Shown here: in pieces, positions 49,725 through 61,921 of the stretch
How positions within the stretch are numbered: the stretch's first letter is position 1
Layout of the letters: each line of letters starts with the position of its first letter
DNA from: Talpa occidentalis
Taxonomy: Eukaryota > Chordata > Mammalia > Eulipotyphla > Talpidae
Length of the DNA: 64,000 bases
Assembly: GCF_014898055.3 (NCBI RefSeq)
Contig: NW_023601433.1
Span: 23,921,641 to 23,985,640, forward strand
Direction of reading: 5' to 3'
Program-made: the position numbers and the translations under genes
The notes under the pieces: model-generated
What the model saw: only the letters and a program-made list of their open reading frames with translations
Told to the model about the DNA's origin: nothing
Databases searched by the model: none

Positions 49725-51623
49725 GTGGGTACCAAAGTGGCCCCTGCCAAAAGAGAAGTAAGAGGCCGGAAGAATGTTAGTGGACAAACAGCTACAGGCC
49801 GGACACATAGTCCCATCTACCTCCCCCTGGAATACGTACCCATCTTTGTTATCAAAAAGAAGTCCGGAAAATGGAGACTGTTACAGGACCTTAGGGCAGT
49901 GAATGCGACTATGGAGATTATGGGACCAGTGCAACCTGGAATTCCCTCTCCAGGTGCCATTCCACGAGATCATTATATCTTGATCTTAAGGATTGTTTTT
50001 TTCATGATTCCATTACATGATCAAGATTCCAAATGCTTTGCATTTTCTATCCCAACCATTAATGCTGCTGCCCCGCATGATAGATATCAATGGGTGTGCC
50101 TTCCTCAGGGTATGGCAAACAGTCCCACTATCTGCCAAATTTATGTCTCCAGAGCCATTGCTTCTGTTAGAGTCAAACATTCGCAGGTGCATGTATATCA
50201 TTATATGGATGATTTGTTACTGGCAGCTCCTATGTCCGACCTGCTGTATGCCTGTTTCCAAGAACTGGAGAATCATTTACTGATGTCAGGTCTAAAGATT
50301 GCTCCTGAAAACTTACAAATGGCTGAGCCTTTTCAGTATTTAGGATACCATTTGAGTAAAGGCAGTTATGCTCCAGCAGTACCAAAATTGGCAGTAGCTC
50401 ACCTTTGCACCTTGCATGATTTCCAATGCCTACGTGGTGATCTAGCATGGATACGCTCTTTGCTCTCTATTACATCGGGAGAGCTGAAGCCCCTTTTTGA
50501 CATGTTGAAAGGAGATACAGACCCCACTTCCCCTAGAGCCATTACACAGGAGGCTCGTCAAGCGATTACTAGAGTGGAAAAGGCTCTAGCCCAGGTGAGC
50601 TTAAATAGATTGTCTGTCTCACGTCCTTTTGATGTCTTCGTATTTTGTAGTAATCTTATTCCCACAGCGCTTATATGGCAAGATGGTCCTGTTTATTGGA
50701 TCCATCTTAACATCTGTCCAAAACGAGTCTTAGAGCCTTATTTTCATTCGGTTGCCAGAATTGTACAAACAGCTCTGGACTCCAGTCTACATCTTTCAGG
50801 TACTCACCCGCGAGTGGTGATTCTCCCCTATAACAAAGAACAAATTCAGTGGTTAATATGCCACGATGAAACGTGGAGTATCCTTTATTTTACCACTTCA
50901 ATGCTTTTTGATTCGCATTATCCTAGCAACCCTTTATGCAAATTTTTACAAAATCATCCAGTCTGTTTCCCCAGGATCCTCGTTACTGAACCTATTGCAG
51001 GGATGCGGTCAGTGTTTACAGATGGCTCCAGTAATGGTACAACCTCTTTTGTCTCTGAAGGGGATCGGAAGGTGGTCTCGGTGCCCAGTGGTTCAGCCCA
51101 AGTCATTGAGTCGACCGCCGTCCTCTCAGCTCTCGAGACCTACTCATGAGAACCTATCAATTTGTATTCTGACAGCAAATATCTGGTACATGCTTTAAAT
51201 GTTTTGGAAACTGTTGTTCATATTTCTGTTCATAGCCCCATTGCACCGCTCCTTCATCAGTTGCAAACACTGATTTGTAAGAGAATTCATCACCTTTTTG
51301 TGGGTCATATCAGAGGTCATCTCCCATTGCCCGGACCTTTAGCGGCTGGCAATGACGTGGCTGATGCTCTTACTAGGGGACATCTAATTTGTCCAGCACT
51401 TCAGAGTGCTATGGAAGAGCATGCAGTCTTGCACACCAACGCCACATCACTTAAGGGTCGTTACGGGTTGACTCGTCGTCAAGCTCGTGACATTGTTCGT
51501 GCCTGTCACAAGTGTGCACCTTTTGCTCCAGCTGCTATGCTGCCCCCAGGAGTTAACCCGTGGGGCATCCTCCCTAACCATATTTGGCAAACCGATGTGA
51601 CTCATGTTCCCTCTTTTGGATGA
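49725..51623 (+). pseudogene. provirus pol: RT, RNase H, integrase N-terminus
   Basis: The open frame 49725-51149 reads RT (KKKSGKWRLLQDLRAVNAT, LPQGMANSPTICQIYV, YHYMDDLLLA) and the RNase H start (VFTDGSSNG). The YMDD pair is kept. At the first RT catalytic motif the text is LILRIVFFMIPL, with no Asp at the expected place. A TGA at 51147 splits RNase H. The same frame resumes with SDSKYLVHAL and GNDVADALT and runs into the integrase zinc domain (HAVLHTN, ACHKC) and the first core Asp (WQTDVTHVPS). It stops at TGA 51621. Confidence 0.88.
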
Positions 51624-52400
51624 CAGAGCCTGGTCCATGTCTCCATGGACACATTCTCTGGTTTTCTTTTCGCCTCCCCACATTGCAGTGAAAAACTTCT
51701 GATGTCCGCTCACATATGCTACAACCGTTTGTGGTAATGGGCTGCCCATGTGTCATTAAGACAGATAACGGTCCTGGTTATACCAGGAAGGCTTTTGCCT
51801 CCTTTTGTGCTGTCCATCGCATTGTGTACAAAACGGGAATTCCATACAACCTGCAGGGGTAGGGTATAGTTGAACGTGCCCATGGTTCTCTGAAAACTAT
51901 GCTTTTAAAACAAACGGGGAGAACACTCCCCCAGGGACCGTTTGACTACAGCTCTCTTTACCCTTAATTTTTTGACCCTAGATACCCAGGGGCGGTCAGC
52001 TGTTGATAGGCACTGGTCGCCAGACCCTCGGCAGGTCACAATGCTGCAAGCAAGATGGAAGGACCTGGTCAATAATGAGTGAAAACCACCCGCACCAGTA
52101 CTAATACAGCTGCCTGGCAGCATTTGTCTTTTCCCACAGGATGCGGAAGTGCCCCGATGGGTTCTTGCTCGATTGGTTCGGTTTGTCAATATACCTGAAC
52201 CTGCTAACCTTGATGACACGAGCATCCCAGATGTCAGTACGATGGGCAATTGTGCATCAGCTGCCTTTTTTGCTCCTCATTAATCATGATTCAACTTTTC
52301 CGCAAGTATTTGCCACTAATCGTACTACTGGTCTGGCTTCCAAGCCATTGGATAGTGCCCTGTTGGGCCAGGGTGAGGTGAAATTATTTAATGGCATTTA
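51624..52400 (+). pseudogene. provirus integrase core and C-terminus, broken
   Basis: The same frame continues past the TGA with VHVSMDTFSGFLFAS. After a shift near 51700, IKTDNGPGYTRKAF (second core Asp) and IVERAHGSLK (core Glu) are readable, separated by stops. The end is unclear and may overlap the env start. Confidence 0.72.
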
Positions 52401-53340
52401 ATCTGCAAACATTAGTTCTACCATTGAACAATCCGTTAGTATCCAGAATAATAGATCAGAGAGTCTGTCTACTGTTGTTTGCCTGTCCCCTCCTTCTTTT
52501 TTGTCCTCTCCAATAATGCAGGAAATGCAATTGTGTTGAACTGTCCAGTGGAGCCCTGCGCCCTCTTTGCCTGCTGGACCCGGAGTGCGGAAAGGGTGGT
52601 GATCGTTCGTCTGCTTTCTACTTTAATCATGCCCGTGGATGTTTCTGCACTTCTTTCCTTTTCCTGTTCTACCTAGGAGGAGACGTGATTTTAGCATCAC
52701 TGCAGCTGTTGTCGCTGTTTCAATAGCGGTGTCCATGGCTGCGGCTGCTGCCGCCATCTCTGTCACTCAAGCTGCTGAATATGCTGACACTATAAACAAT
52801 TTAGCTGTCAATGTTGCTTTTGCGTTATCAACATAGCAAGATATGAATGAACATTTATGAAATGGACTTTTGATGTTTAATCAGCAGATAGCTCTAATGT
52901 AAAAAGAGACAGACAGACTTTTGTTAACTGCTCACATGCCTTGTAACCTTCTGTACCATTTTGTTTTATTTGTGTAATTCCTGTTATGGTGAAAAATATG
53001 TCTATGGAAGTAAATAGGTTAAATAGTGTAATCAGAGGACCTTGGAACCACCAGTTCCTGAACCTGACTGCTCAATTGGTGACACAGCTCATAACTATTA
53101 ACAACACTCGGGTTACCCCTGTTATGAGTGAGGGTCTCATTGCCTGGTTTAGAGGACTCCTCCAAGAGTTGCTGTTTGTGCATTTGGCATATGGTTTCTC
53201 TGTCGACTACGGAAGCAAAACAAAGAACGTGCTATTGTGATCAGGCAAGTACTTGGTGCCATGGTACTTGACCTGGATTCCCCAGTGGCATCCGGATGGG
53301 TCAACTTAGCCCTAGAGAACATGAGAGCCAAAGACGGGTA
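52401..53340 (+). pseudogene. provirus env remnant (short)
   Basis: Only about 0.9 kb lies between integrase and the polypurine tract, less than a full env needs. A basic stretch RRRRDFS at 52682 is followed by an Ala/Val-rich hydrophobic run (about 52690-52790), like a transmembrane-subunit start with fusion-peptide character. A later open stretch at 52986-53240 is probably the rest of that subunit. The surface subunit is not recognisable. It is decayed and non-functional. Confidence 0.6.
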
Positions 53341-53462
53341 AGAGCGTAGCCCTTCCAGGCCAACCTAAGACAACGGTCTGGGCCAACATCACCAGATTAC
53401 AGATGACGGGTAATGCTGGTCACGGAATATGCCAACCTAAGACAGGTCAGGTGTCTCATTTA

Positions 53463-53480
53463 AAAGAAAAAAGGGGGAAA
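53463..53480 (+). promoter_or_regulatory. polypurine tract
   Basis: AAGAAAAAAGGGGGAAA directly before the TG of the 3' LTR. It is the plus-strand primer site of retroviral replication. Confidence 0.85.
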
Positions 53481-53826
53481 TGTCCAGAGGCAGTGTTGCA
53501 CAACATGTGCCATCAATTAAGTTTTACTTTACCATTTTGCCTTCTGAGAAACCACAGGTTTTTCCTGTTAATCAAATGAGACTGGGAGGTATGATGGGAG
53601 GAGCTACCAGGATATAAGAGGAGAACCACGAGAAGGTAGAGGGGTTACTGCGCGAGGAGCAGAGAGAAGGTCAGGGAAGTTAGAAAGAAAGGGAAAAGAT
53701 AGACAGGGAAAAGTAAGAGAAGGTAAAGAAAAAATAAGCAACCACTATCTTCAAGTTGTGTCAAGCCCCTCATTTCAATCCTCAGCCCTTTTTTTTTTCT
53801 GCCTACGAATCCCCGGGGTCGGGACA
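53481..53826 (+). repeat. provirus 3' LTR
   Basis: Starts TGTCCAGAGG and ends GGTCGGGACA. It contains the TATA-like GGATATAAGAGG. It is longer than the 5' copy by an insertion near 53690-53710 (GGGAAAAGATAGACAGG). The AATAAA-type signal of the 5' copy reads AAAATAAGC here. Confidence 0.9.
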
Positions 53827-54044
53827 AGAAGGTTTACAATGAAGCTGCAGAAACATTGTGTCTAAAATTTTCCTCACACGATTCCAATGGTCAGTCAAAT
53901 TGAGGCATCCCTGGCAGCAAAATGGCCAATTTTCTGAATATTCTAATAACTTGACAGCATTGGGCTAAATTGGAAATGATTACACTTCAAAAACTGTATG
54001 TTTGGGGAGGAGGCCACATCTTTCTAAAAGATAATGGTGTCTAT

Positions 54045-54680
54045 TAAACACAAGAACAATTAAAGTATGTTTGAGAAGAGAAAGATTTTCCAGATTTTAT
54101 CAGAAATTTATCTAATAGTTGGTATAATAAGTTTTGTAATTTCTAAAATGCCAAATTTGAAATAGTTTACAAACTCAGTAAACCACTACTTGCCATAGAA
54201 TGGTGTTCAATTAGGCCATACTCTCTTGGGAAGGTCTTACTATTGTCCAGATGATTTCATTCCAAGCCAAATAATATGGAATGCTCAAATGTGTTGAATC
54301 CCTGAGCAAAATAAACACAAGATAGTCGTATTGATAACAAAGAGAGGGAGGGCGATATGTCAAAAGAATCTACAAAAGCACTAGCAGGAAAATCAGTTAC
54401 ATATATTCACGTCCAAGGAAGGAAAGTATTAGGACTATACTCAGCACCTGTGCCGAGAAATTTGCTGCTCCTTTTCCACTTTGTGCCTGCTCCACCCAGG
54501 AAATAGTCTTGCAGTATGGAAAGGAGGAAGGCATACTAGACAAATACTATGAGAAACACTGTCTTAAATATTCTCAGAATGCTAAAGGAGAACACTGACA
54601 GGGAACACAATATTTGAATGAAATAATAATATACATATAAAAACTTCAGAGGAACATAACAAATTCTGGAGCTGATGTGT
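54045..54680 (-). repeat. inverted homologous segment, right copy
   Basis: The reverse complement of 33801-34450 by eye, ending at AATTCTGGAGCT. The two are 20 kb apart and enclose RAB18 exon 1, the minus-strand PTCHD3 exons and the provirus. Confidence 0.8.
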
Positions 54681-57108
54681 CAATCTTACTAATGTCTCAT
54701 TTGACCGAGTTAGCCAAACGCAGAGTCATTAAGGAAAGGGGCCACAGAATATCACAATTACTGACAGTCAAGATTCAATGGAGACCGTTGATGTTAAGAG
54801 TTGACCACGCTACCATGATATTGATACACAGCTTATCAATGTTTCCCCACATATTATATTCATAATCAATTCTTGCTGTTGGCGCTATTTATCCTGACTT
54901 CAGTTTCTTTCTGAATTATTCGTGTTTCAGCTTTAGAGCCCCTTCTCAAAGGCTGGTGCAACTCTTACGGTTTTAACCCAGAAAAAGAAAACTATGAGGA
55001 GTTCATAATGCCTAGGGACAGCTTATTACACAAATTGGAACAACTCTACTGCTTTAATTCCTAACAAGGAAGAAAGAAGAAAGGAAAAAGGGCTCATAAG
55101 AAGATACAACAAGATACCTCCTATCTCATTTAGCATAAAGTCATCTGAAAAAAATCCTAGAAGATCTACTTAGTACAGAATCCATTTCAGTTAATGTGTC
55201 TACCACATCTTAATTAAATAAAACTGCAGTACAGAAAGTCCAGGAGGGCCATCTGAGTAGTGAGAATAAGCAGCTACATATTAGTCATTTGGATGGTCCT
55301 TTCTTTGCTGCCACTGTTGTATTCTCACCCACTTTTGAATAACATTGGGTCTCCAATGGGTAACAAATGCAGGAATGAATAAGCCACAGTTCTTGTCTCT
55401 GAAGAGCTTATGGTCAAATGCAGGAAACAAATAATCACATTACTTACTAACACACTAATAGGAAGCCATGTCATAAATAGCTGTGGGCAATATCCCTTTT
55501 TCCCCCCACAAAACTAGCTCTAGCTAACCTGAGAGAGTGGGACTAAAAAGAAGGAGATGGGGACAGAGAATATGCAGTGCACATGTACAGTGTCCCCAGT
55601 TGAGGTTAACTGGGGAACAGAAGGAGAATGAAGCTACCTACTGATAGAGGCAAGGATAGCAGGTGACTGAGCACTCAGTTATGCTTTGTCTGCTTGATTG
55701 GATCTAGACTGCTTATGCCTAAGAAGCAGACTAGATAAAATGTTAAGTTCTAAACTATGTTCTTTAATATCCCAAATCCTTTCCTGTTCTCATACAGATG
55801 GTATTTTCTAAAGTATGGAGGATCCTTCCCTGGAAAAGTGTATTCCCATACTCAGATGAAAGTTCAGGGCGTTGTCTCAATCAAAAGGAAGAAACCTAAG
55901 AAACAAACCAACTCCGATGCCATGTCGTTTGCATGCCATAATGTCTCAGTTAATACTTGGTGTGATCTCAAGCTCTGCAGCCGATACAAAAGAGTTTCAA
56001 AAATCAAACATAGCAGGCAAACCCGTAGAACAATCGGCCTGATCTTATTTCTTAGGAATTGTAAGAAAGACACATTCCTCTGTAGGTAAATGGTTTTTCA
56101 GGCTTTTCTGCCCTTCCACTATTGGGATAGCCCTGCCTGATGGGCCCCTGCAGTTGTTACATTGCTTCAAGCTGTCTCCTTTACTTCTGTGGGCCATGGG
56201 AGGAGTATTGGGATAGCCACCAAGAGAAGCAGCAGCAGAAGAGGCAGGAGAGAAAGACCTGGGGAAAGAAGCCAGAGAAGCCCAGAGTAAAGTCTTGCTT
56301 GGGGCTTGGAGGCTTGCGGGACTCCTGGTCCCCAGCACGCTGCCTGCTGTGTACCTGTTTGCCATACTACATGTAAAGCTCAATAAAAGCCTGAGAAAGC
56401 CACGGAAGGCTCCATGCCTCTCCTATAACCATCTGCTGGATCATAGACATCCTGCTCAGTGGCCCTACCTGCCACTATACTTCTTATAGTATAAAACAAA
56501 ATTGGCAGGAGAAAAATTAAATAAAGACAGTCTTTTTTGACTGACATTCTAGACTCAAACAAATATTAGTAATCTAGATGAGTAGATTAATAAAATAATC
56601 TAGAAGGAGAAGACAGGATAATATAGGATCCAGAAGTATATACTTGCTTTTCTATAAAAGTTAGTACTTAACAGTCACTGATTTGTGAACTCTTGCTGAC
56701 ATTCAGTAGTTGTTTTCTGAGGGGAAAAATATGCTGACGTGATGCTAAAGACATATCACAGAGATGGGCAGTGAGAGGCCCTGTGCCTGGATTGCTTCAT
56801 GGTAGAGTCCTTGTAAGCACCTTTCAACATTTCCTCTTCAAATTTTAGGAAACCAAGCCATTCCCTCCATAATATGTGTGTGGCATAACGCATGGCATTC
56901 CCAAATCAGTAATTCCATCTACTGGCTAAATGTGATACAGATGCCAGTAGGTTTAAAGCATGTGAATAATAAATTCAAGAGGTGGCTGTAATTAGGACTT
57001 GAAACACAGAAGAAATAGAAAAGGAGCCCTCCTGCTAGTTTACTGTAACTTTTTTTTTTCAATTTACAGTAACTTTTAAGCAGAAAACAGGTGCCCTCTT
57101 GTGGTCTC
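54681..57108. other. spacer; possible solo LTR-like segment
   Basis: No gene was recognised. Around 56150-56480 the text TGTAAAGCTCAATAAAAGCC preceded by GC-rich sequence looks like the U3-R part of an LTR, but no second copy or clear TG...CA ends were found. ORFs of 110 codons (55757-56089) are incidental. Confidence 0.4.
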
Positions 57109-57870
57109 CTTTCAACCATGACCTTATGGAAAACCAATATTCAAAAACTATTTCTCCTTTAAGAGAGTGTAAAAGATATTCCCATAAACTCTTAGAGTAG
57201 TCTTATAATCTGGAGATTTTATGAAAAATGCTTTTTCTACTTACACTAAAAACATAATTGCTATTAATGCAAAGAGATTGCAACCATGGGAAAATGCCAG
57301 GCAATTTTCCTTATAATAGGAACAGTACATCACCCGCCTTTCCAAAGCCCAGTTAAAAGCATGCTCAAAGAGTCTTTTCTTTGACTGAGTCATTCTCTTC
57401 CTAGAGAGAGGTCTGTCCATTTGACCTTGGTACCATTTCTATTCCAAGGAATTTGTCTGTTTCATCCAATGTGCATAATTTGTTGGCATGTTATTTTTCA
57501 GAGTAATTTCTTATAATTGTTTTAAATTTCAGAATGATCCATGGTAATCTTTCATTTTTGATTTTAGTCATTTGGATTGCACTGATGTCTCTATTTATCA
57601 AGTCTCTAATTTATGCATGTCCATTGTACTTTTCATTATTTTCTTCTGCTCTGGAATTTTGCAAACATATTTTGAGACTACAATCACCACACATTTTAGG
57701 ATTGCCCCATAAATCAAACTCTTTGTCACTATGTGGTCACCTGTTTATCTGCAATATTTGTTATTCTTCTGAATATCCACTTTTCGTGATTGCAATCTAA
57801 CTACTTCAAATTTCATAACTAGCATTTTATTAGTATTTCGATTTCTCTTCACTTTTAAAATGAAAAGTGG

Positions 57871-58115
57871 GGCCTCTCCAGTGGCGCAGCGGGTTGAGCC
57901 CCGCACTGTGGAGCTGTCTGCGGCCCCAGCCACCAGCGAGGCTCCCACATGGCGCAGCAGACGTCTCCTGTCTCGCCCGCTGCTCCCCTCAGCAGTGTAT
58001 TTCAGTCAGTCTGCCTGTTCTGCTCCCTGCTCTGACTTGGTGAATCCTCTCACCCTCCCGCACATCTGGCCTGTACCCCAGTTTTTGAATAAAATAAACA
58101 AATCTAAAAAAAATA
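57871..58115 (+). mobile_element. tRNA-derived SINE within duplicon C copy 2
   Basis: Orthologous to the SINE at 28346 and 62686. It lacks a few bases of the usual body (GCTCTGACTTGGTGAATC). Confidence 0.88.
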
Positions 58116-58550
58116 AGTAAATGAAATGAAAAGCCCCGGCAGGTCTTCACTCTGGGCTTCTCTAGCCTCCTTCTCCCTTTCTGTCCCGGCCTCTGCTTCT
58201 CTCCGCGGATATATCCACACCCCCGCCAGGCCACAGGAGGGAACCCCAGGACTGATAACAGTGTAGCAAATGCAGGCCCCTCAGGTGGGGGATCCTAAGG
58301 GCAGGAGTGCAGACCCGCCTGGAAACCACTTCCCCCCACTAGGCCAGTTGAAAAGACCCGGCTCTCCAGCAAAGTACCCCCCTGGCAGCCCCCCGCCGCA
58401 TCCCAGCATGCACAGCGGAGGTCAAAGGTCGAGGGGCTGTGACCATTGGCACAGCCTCCCTGTGGAAGCTGCGGGGGGAGGGGACTGGGCACAACATCCC
58501 GTCACTGCTTTCTCGGTCTCCTGTTGAACAACTGGTTGGTCCTTCAGGAA

Positions 58551-59217
58551 ATGGGTGTCCATTCCTCCAAGGCTGCACCCCAAGCGGGGTTCGAGCAAGG
58601 GGAGGCTTCAGGGGCTCAGAGGCTAGAGCAGGAGGACTGGCTCGAGCCAGAGTCTGAGAGCAGAGCAGATCCTGAGGCGGCAACTGGGCCCCAGCAGCTC
58701 CCCGCCTCAGCGGGGCAGCCAGAGCAGGTCCTGGAGTCCAGTGAGGGGCAGGAGCCCGACGAGAGCCAGGCTTCAGGGCCTTCCTCAGACCCACCCCAAC
58801 AGCCATCTGAGAGAGGGGATTCACCGCTACCGGAAGCCCAGGGGCAGCAGCCACCCCCTGGGAGGCCCCGCTGCCACACCAACTGCCTGGAGCAGCCCCT
58901 CGCCCGGGGCTTCCAGAGGATGGGGCTGGCTGTGGGCTCGCACCCCTGGCTCTTCCTGCTGGCGCCCCTGGTGCTGACGGCTGTCCTGGGCACCAGGTTG
59001 ACGTACCTGCCCAGGGAGACGGAAGAGAGCCTGGAGGAGAATTACACCCCTTTGGGCAGCCCGGGCAAAGCCGAGCAGCGCTTCATGCAGGCACATTTCT
59101 CCACCAATGAGTCCCACCTCTTCACCCCATTTCGGTCCAGCGCCGAGGTCAACTTTGCCTCCATCCTGGTGGTCTCCAACACTACCAATCTGCTGGATCA
59201 AGTCATCTTCTCAGAAA
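58551..59217 (+). pseudogene. PTCHD3: PTCHD3 exon 1, copy 2 (5' half, open frame)
   Basis: The first half of exon 1 with no stop: MGVHSSKAAPQAGFEQGEAS, a Glu/Pro-rich tail, [15 protein letters not shown], the membrane span SHPWLFLLAPLVLTAVL, and the lumenal start YTPLGSPGKAEQRFMQAHF up to LLDQVIFSEI. It is cut there by the junction with duplicon A. The frame is open upstream to 58446. It is the best-preserved N-terminus in the window, but a truncated gene, since the rest of exon 1 and the other exons are missing. The reading frame runs on into duplicon A to 59825 by chance. Confidence 0.88.
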
Positions 59218-59218
59218 T

Positions 59219-60172
59219 TGGGGCTGGGGCTGGCCAGGGCAGGCCAGGACCGCCCCAGGAAGGCGGGTCTCGACTGGTCAGAGCTCAGCAGGAAGATCGA
59301 GAAGCACCTTCTGTGGCCTCAGAGGAGCCCGGATCCCGCACCCAAGGAGAGGCGAGGTGGGCGGGGGACGCGCTCAGGGTCAGCGTCAGCAGAGCCAGGG
59401 ACAGGGTCTCCCGCTCAGGGACGGAGCCGGGTCTCTGCGTCCCTTCGTGCCCGACATGCACCGAAAAAAGCCTCCCGGTTGCCCTCCCAAGAGCTGATGG
59501 CACCGGGCATCAGCGGCCCCAGGGAGAGGCGCTGCTCGCGCTGCTGGGGCTCACGAGTCCCAGCCTCTGCCACGGGCCCCGGGGTCACAGCGCGGGCGGT
59601 TCCGCAGGGACCCAGGGGCGGAGCTGGCCCCAGTGTGGCGGAGGGTGGGGGGCTGCCCCCCATGGGCTCACGTGGCCATGGCCAGGCCCACAACCCCACC
59701 ACCATCATCACCCCACACACGCACACACTCACGCACACACTGCCTCGCACACGCAGGGGCGCCCCAGAGCCCAAGTTTGCTCCAAAAAGGGCCCGGGCAA
59801 TCTCTGGCTCCTGGAGACACAGTGAGCCGCTGTGCGTGGGGGGCGCCTGGTCTCTGCTCGGCCCCACAGGCCGCTCGGAGGGGGCTGACTCCAGCACGTT
59901 CTGTTCGGAGGAAGCGGCGTCCAGCTCTGTGAACAGACAGCGCCGTGGGGGCCCCTGTCCCACGCAGATGTCTCAGATCTCTTCCCTCCGTCTGTCTGCC
60001 CAGAACGCCCAGTCTCAGGCACAACAGAGCGGGCGCCTCAGCCCCGGTCCCGCCCCTGTCTCAGGAGTCCCCTTCCAGAGGGCCGCCCTGAGCCCACCGC
60101 TGTTTGCTGCGGCTTTTGTAGGGTGGCGCGTGTCCTGAGGAGGAACCATTTTCTGTATAAATGCATGATAGA
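59219..60172 (+). repeat. duplicon A, copy 2
   Basis: Matches 21876-22849 with few differences, including a 3-bp deletion (CTGCTCGGCC for CTGCTCCTCGGCC) and changes in the CA-rich stretch. It is placed directly after the PTCHD3 exon-1 break. Confidence 0.88.
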
Positions 60173-60230
60173 GGGGCCTCCCGGGTGGCGCAGGGTTAGA
60201 GAGAGCGCCATCAAGCTATCGCCAGCCACT
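60173..60230 (+). mobile_element. truncated SINE at duplicon A/B junction
   Basis: The first 58 bp of the SINE of 22850, then a jump at CCAGCCACT to the ERV-L-like gag of duplicon B. It marks a deletion of about 3.0 kb relative to the left copy (22907-25925). Confidence 0.85.
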
Positions 60231-61921
60231 TCCTTTTCTGAGACACCACCCGGCGAGCCGGAACATGGAGCCAGCCTTCTCCTCCTCTCCAGAGGAGTCT
60301 GGCAACTCCGTGGTGGCAGCTTGGTTTGCCACTACTGGATGACACTCGGACAAAGGGCCAGACTCCCTCTCCTCCTCTCCCGAGAAGGAGTCTGGTGTCT
60401 GCATAACGGTGGGTTGGTTTCTCTGAACTTCTTACCCAAGAATCACCAAACACTGTTGCAGATCTTGCCTCTAGTCCTGCAGTTGCTGGATTCTGGATCA
60501 CTCTTTGCGCCTAGACTCTCACAGAGCTGTGAGAACCACCCGCATACAGCCCCTGCTGCCTCACAGGCACTATATTATCTAAAGTCTCTTCTATTTCGTA
60601 TATGGCCTGTACCAACTGCAATAGTGTTTCATCAACTTCTGGCCATTCCTGGGAGGTGCCCGCTGGGATAGGAGGCTGGCCCTGAGTACCATCTACTTGT
60701 GGACCCCACCCCTTCATCCCTGCCCAGGTTTCCAAGGATTAATTTACCCATTTAAATTCAAGCATCCTGCTTTCTACCCAAATGAAAGGCAAACCCCAAC
60801 ATGGGTAGATTCATCAGTGTTTGAAGCAGTTGGGTTGTTTTCCTAGCTGTTGCCATCACCTTCCTACATTCTGCCATAATCCACAACACTCTACCCACTC
60901 CTGATACTCCAAAAATAGTCGCCCAACCCCAAAGCTTGCCCAAGAAATACACAGCACAAACCACACAGTGGCCAGCCAAAGGCGCACCCAGTGCCCACTG
61001 CCATCCCCAGGACCAAAAAAATGAAACCCATGGACCCCAAGTGGTACAGCCAGAACCAGCCTTCTCTCCTGGAGCCTGGCTGGCACCACCAGCCCGCCTG
61101 TGTTTGGGCGCCCGTCCGCAGTACCTATGGGCGTCCCTGGTACCTGGGTCAGCCCCAGCAGGGCCATGGGGGCTGGCGTCTGCTGGCTGGGGGCAGGCCG
61201 TGCCCTGGGCCAGGTGACCCCAGGCCGGCGAGGAGGGGGCCACTTGTAGTGCGGCAGCCAGTTTCCATTTGGGCCCTGCGGGGCCGCTGGCCGGGTTGGG
61301 GACACGGGCCTGCCAGCACCTGGGCTGTCCGAGGCCGAGTAGCGAGGCCGGCCATGCCAGCCTGTTGAGGCAGGGTGGGTGCCGAGCTGCCCGCCAGCTT
61401 CAAGGTCCCAGGTGCTGGGCTGTGCCAGCCGACGGCCCCGAGCTGGCACTGTGTGTGTGTGCCTGTGCGGGCCTGTTTTGTGTGTCTGTGTGAATATTTG
61501 TGTGTGCCAAGGGCAAGCGCATGTATGCGTGCGTCTTGGGGGTGGCGGGGCCCCACACAAACGACCAGGTGCACTCGGGTGGGGCCGGTGGTCAGCTGGG
61601 CTGGCAGGCAGGGGGCCCAGGCAGGAGGGGCCCGGGGCCTGAGGGAGTGGGTGGAGCCGGGGCGCACACTAGTAGCAGATGACCCGGGGTCGGACCAAAG
61701 TCCACCAGCAAAGCTCTGAAGGCCCAGGGACGATGCCTCGGCCGGCCTGCAGAGACCAAAGGCAGGAGACAGAGGTGTGAGCACACACAGAGGGGAGCCC
61801 ATGACCCAGACGACAACCACGGGCTAGACGAAGTAAATGCAGCCAGCATGGAGGTGGCCTTGCTCCTGGGGGAGCCAAAGGTCCACAGGCCCCGATGGCA
61901 ACAGGCCAGCACCCCCTCCCC
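60231..61921. repeat. duplicon B, copy 2
   Basis: Same content as 25925-27580: gag-like remnant on the minus strand, then GC-rich sequence with a TG-rich run near 61450-61505. Confidence 0.85.
60236..60780 (-). pseudogene. ERV-L-like gag remnant, copy 2
   Basis: The counterpart of 25925-26470. The minus-strand text includes PEVDETLLQLVQAIYEIEET. It carries stops as in copy 1 and has no pol portion here. Confidence 0.6.

Larger units (their letters stand above)
46712..53826 (+). mobile_element. provirus of betaretrovirus type with paired LTRs
   Basis: The order is 5' LTR (to 47040), lysine-type primer-binding site, gag, pro with a dUTPase domain, pol, an env remnant, a polypurine tract and the 3' LTR (53481-53826). 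Its length is about 7.1 kb. A dUTPase ahead of the protease and a Lys primer site point to class II (betaretrovirus-like). All genes carry stops or frameshifts. The LTRs differ at perhaps 8-10% of positions by eye, plus an indel of about 18 bp, so the insertion is old. A target repeat was not found at the edges; the 5' edge is uncertain by about 10 bp. Confidence 0.9.
57109..59218 (+). repeat. duplicon C, copy 2
   Basis: Same content as 27581-29690: AT-rich stretch, SINE at 57871, PTCHD3 exon 1. The left edge joins unrelated sequence; the right edge breaks within PTCHD3 exon 1 at TCAGAAATTG and joins duplicon A. Confidence 0.9.

Noticed and set aside
55757..56089. 110-codon plus-strand ORF with a Lys-rich end
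   Set aside because: No match to a known protein, no splice context, no second copy, and it lies next to an LTR-like stretch.
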